Source: Oribacterium sp. UBA4274 (lineage in GTDB: Bacteria; Bacillota; Clostridia; Lachnospirales; Lachnospiraceae). From it: 15,606 nt of DNA. Both the position numbers and the translations under genes were made by a program. Under the pieces are notes generated by a model. The model did not search any database, had not been told where the DNA came from, and was given only the letters and a program-made list of their open reading frames with translations. Of the stretch, positions 13,268-15,606 are shown in pieces. The stretch lies in the NCBI GenBank assembly GCA_002396005.1, contig DGVW01000109.1, forward strand, positions 4,631 through 20,236, given 5' to 3'. How positions within the stretch are numbered: the stretch's first letter is position 1; each line of letters opens with the position of its first letter.

Positions 13268-15606
13268 TTACTCTGTATATTCCTTTACACATCCCATGAT
13301 CTCCACAGGAGTCTTCTCATTCTTCTCATACTTCTTGCCATAGAATGCAAGCTTGTACATCTCCTTAAGATCTGAGATCAGAGGGTAACGAGGGTTAGCA
13401 CCTGTACACTGATCGTCGAATGCATTAACACTCATATCATCAAGTGTCTTGAGGAAATCCTCCTCTGTTACGTTATAATCCTGGATTCTTTCCTTAACTC
13501 CAACTGCCTTCTTGAGCTCTGTGATCTTCTCGCAAAGCTTCTCAACAGCCTTGGCATCATCCTTCTCGTTAATGCCTACAAAACGTGCACACTCTGCGTA
13601 TCTTGCCATAGTATGAGGATACTCGTACTGAGGGAATGTTCCCATCTTAGGTGGCTGCTCTGAAGAGTTATATCTTATTACCTCTGTAAGGAGGAGAGCG
13701 TTAGCAAGTCCGTGAGGGATATGATGATATGCTCCGAGCTTATGTGCCATTGAGTGGCAGATGCCGAGGAATGCATTGGCGAAAGCCATACCTGCCATGC
13801 AGGAAGCATTAGCCATCTCGTCACGTGCCTTGATGTTTGTTGGCTCGTTGTAAGCTGTTGGAAGATACTCAAATACTCTCTTCATAGCCTGAAGTGCAAG
13901 ACCATCTGTATATGGTGTTGCCATCATACTTGCATAAGCCTCAAGTGCGTGTACCAGTACATCGATACCTGATGCTGCTGTAAGTCCTCTTGGCTGTGTC
14001 ATCATGTTATCTGTATCAACGATAGCAATGTTTGGAAGGAGCTCATAATCTGTAATAGGATACTTAGTTCCTGTCTCCTGATCTGTGATAACCGCAAATG
14101 GTGTTACCTCAGAACCTGTACCTGAAGATGTAGGTATAGCAACGAAAAGTGCCTTTGTACCCATCTTAGGGAACTGGTAAACCTTCTTACGTATATCGAT
14201 GTAACGCATAGCCATATCAGCAAACTTTACTTCCGGATGTTCATAAAGTACCCACATAATCTTGGCTGCATCCATTGCTGATCCACCACCAAATGCGATA
14301 ATAGTATCAGGGTTGAAGCGAGCCATCTGCTCTGCGCCTTCCTGAGCGTTAGCAAGTGTAGGATCCGGCTGTACATGAGAGAATACACGATAGTCAATGC
14401 CAAGTTCATGAAGCTTCTCTGTGATAGGCTTGATGTATCCGGCTGAATCAAGGAAGGAGTCTGTTACAAGGAAAACCTTCTTCTTATCATAAACTTCTTT
14501 AAGCTCATTAAGAGCAACAGGCATACAGCCCTTCTTGAAATAAACCTTCTCAGGTGTTCTGAACCAGAGCATATTCTCTCTCCTCTCTGCAACTGTCTTG
14601 TAATTTAAAAGATGCTTGATACCAACGTTCTCTGATACAGAGTTTCCGCCGTATGAACCGCATCCCAGTGTAAGAGATGGAGCAACCTTGAAGTTATAGA
14701 GATCACCGATTCCGCCCTGTGATGATGGCATATTGTGAAGAATTCTGCAGGCATGCATAGCTACAGCATGCTCGTGAATCTTCTCTGTCTCACGTGGATC
14801 GATGAAAAGTGACGCTGTATGTCCAGGACCGCCATCCATGAGAAGTACTTCTGCATTCTTGACAGCTGCTTCGAAATCCTTGGCCTTGTACATTCCAAGA
14901 ACAGGTGAGAGCTTCTCATGTGCAAACGGCTCTGCCTTTGTGTTATCTGAAACCTCTCCGATGATAACCTTCTTGTCATGCGGGATCTTTACGCCGGCAA
15001 GCTCTGCAATCTTCCATGCAGGCTGTCCAACGATCTTGGCATTGAGTGATCCATTTATAATGATGGTCTTTCCTACTTTTTCACGTTCCTCCTTGTTAAG
15101 GAAGTAAGCGCCTCTATACTCAAACTCTTTCTTAACTTTATCGTAAACATCTGCAACTACTGTAACTGACTGCTCAGAAGCACAGATCATACCATTATCA
15201 AATGTCTTTGAATGAAGAATTGATGATACAGCATTCTCAATATCTGCTGAAGAATCAATGATACATGGGTTGTTTCCGGCACCAACACCGAGAGCCGGTG
15301 TTCCGGATGAATAAGCTGCATTAACCATGCCCGGACCACCTGTTGCAAGGATGCAGTCTGCATCACGCATGATCTCCGATGTCATCTCAAGTGACGGCTC
15401 GTCGATCCATCCGATGATATTCTCAGGTGCGCCTGCTGCAACTGCTGCATCAAGAACAATCTTGGCTGCAAGAGCTGTACACTTCTTTGCTCTTGGGTGC
15501 GGGCTTATGATGATACCGTTACGTGTCTTCAAACAGATAAGTGTTTTAAAAATTGCTGTTGAAGTAGGGTTTGTTGTCGGTATAACTGCTGCAATGAGGC
15601 CCAGAG
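13268..15606 (-). CDS. adhE: Bifunctional aldehyde/alcohol dehydrogenase AdhE (5' end outside window)
   Basis: This converts acetyl-CoA to acetaldehyde and then ethanol, oxidising two NADH; it forms cytoplasmic spirosome filaments. The frame is open to the window edge: upstream of the TTG at 15532, 24 more codons read GLIAAVIPTTNPTSTAIFK and onward, the canonical AdhE segment, so that TTG is internal. About 778 residues are visible and about 100 are missing. Numbering from the first visible codon, the aldehyde dehydrogenase catalytic Cys is about 141 (NGMICASEQ). The linker lies near 340-360. The alcohol dehydrogenase domain has GGGSAMDAAK (439-448) for NAD, and iron ligands Asp548, His552 (GIDVLVHALEAY), His617 and His631 (CHSMAHKLG...PHG). 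All key residues are present. No promoter is visible because the start lies outside; it ends in its own terminator. Confidence 0.97.
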   Translation of the reverse strand, partial: LGLIAAVIPTTNPTSTAIFKTLICLKTRNGIIISPHPRAKKCTALAAKIVLDAAVAAGAPENIIGWIDEPSLEMTSEIMRDADCILATGGPGMVNAAYSSGTPALGVGAGNNPCIIDSSADIENAVSSILHSKTFDNGMICASEQSVTVVADVYDKVKKEFEYRGAYFLNKEEREKVGKTIIINGSLNAKIVGQPAWKIAELAGVKIPHDKKVIIGEVSDNTKAEPFAHEKLSPVLGMYKAKDFEAAVKNAEVLLMDGGPGHTASLFIDPRETEKIHEHAVAMHACRILHNMPSSQGGIGDLYNFKVAPSLTLGCGSYGGNSVSENVGIKHLLNYKTVAERRENMLWFRTPEKVYFKKGCMPVALNELKEVYDKKKVFLVTDSFLDSAGYIKPITEKLHELGIDYRVFSHVQPDPTLANAQEGAEQMARFNPDTIIAFGGGSAMDAAKIMWVLYEHPEVKFADMAMRYIDIRKKVYQFPKMGTKALFVAIPTSSGTGSEVTPFAVITDQETGTKYPITDYELLPNIAIVDTDNMMTQPRGLTAASGIDVLVHALEAYASMMATPYTDGLALQAMKRVFEYLPTAYNEPTNIKARDEMANASCMAGMAFANAFLGICHSMAHKLGAYHHIPHGLANALLLTEVIRYNSSEQPPKMGTFPQYEYPHTMARYAECARFVGINEKDDAKAVEKLCEKITELKKAVGVKERIQDYNVTEEDFLKTLDDMSVNAFDDQCTGANPRYPLISDLKEMYKLAFYGKKYEKNEKTPVEIMGCVKEYTE

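Noticed and set aside
15530..15532. TTG at 15532 as the start of adhE
   Set aside because: The frame continues upstream to the window edge with canonical AdhE sequence (IPTTNPTSTAIFKTLIC before LKTRN), so the gene is cut by the window instead.
1..15606. Mobile elements, CRISPR arrays, tRNA or rRNA genes, defence systems
   Set aside because: No transposase, integrase, direct-repeat array, cloverleaf or rRNA-like sequence, nor toxin/nuclease-type gene, was seen on either strand.

Overview
The window looks like chromosomal DNA of a fermentative Clostridia bacterium, most likely a Lachnospiraceae member (Butyrivibrio/Lachnospira/Roseburia-like). The evidence is a moderately AT-rich sequence, strong AGGAGG-type ribosome binding sites, frequent short intrinsic terminators, a DUF3881 protein (a family I associate with Lachnospiraceae), a fused AdhE, and a YkpA-type ABC-F protein resembling Firmicute homologues. 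No rRNA, tRNA, CRISPR array, insertion sequence, phage gene or plasmid replication gene was seen.

Layout, left to right. A 5'-truncated ABC-F ATPase (ykpA-like, + strand) ends at 1463 and meets a convergent block across a nested hairpin terminator. Every later gene is on the - strand: a secreted SGNH/GDSL-like protein (1659-2597), a metallophosphatase/5'-nucleotidase without a signal peptide (2747-4342), and a phosphonate-type ABC importer transcribed in the order phnD (8230-7100), phnC, phnE, phnE (down to 4514). After an AT-rich spacer with a cluster of DnaA-box-like sequences come a polar-amino-acid ABC permease and ATPase (10167-8676), a DUF3881 protein (11431-10502), glutamate dehydrogenase gdhA (12960-11626), and bifunctional aldehyde/alcohol dehydrogenase adhE (from beyond the right edge to 13268).

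Function. The PhnCDEE importer and the neighbouring nucleotidase suggest phosphorus or organophosphate scavenging, although no C-P bond cleavage gene is present. gdhA (ammonia assimilation, NAD(P)H use) and adhE (acetyl-CoA to ethanol, NADH reoxidation) are core nitrogen and redox genes. Almost every gene or operon has its own hairpin terminator, so most are probably separate transcription units; the clear operons are phnD-C-E-E and the permease/ATPase pair.

Most interesting non-coding signals: (1) a structured leader between a good promoter and gdhA, with a closed stem followed by eight U and an 11-bp complementarity between a hairpin and the gdhA Shine-Dalgarno region, which is riboswitch- or attenuator-like and matches no class I recognise; (2) three TTATNCACA boxes plus two near matches within 176 bases between phnD and the amino-acid transporter; (3) two hairpins with exchangeable arms between phnD and phnC. 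All functional claims for these are inference from sequence and need folding, Rfam and comparative searches.
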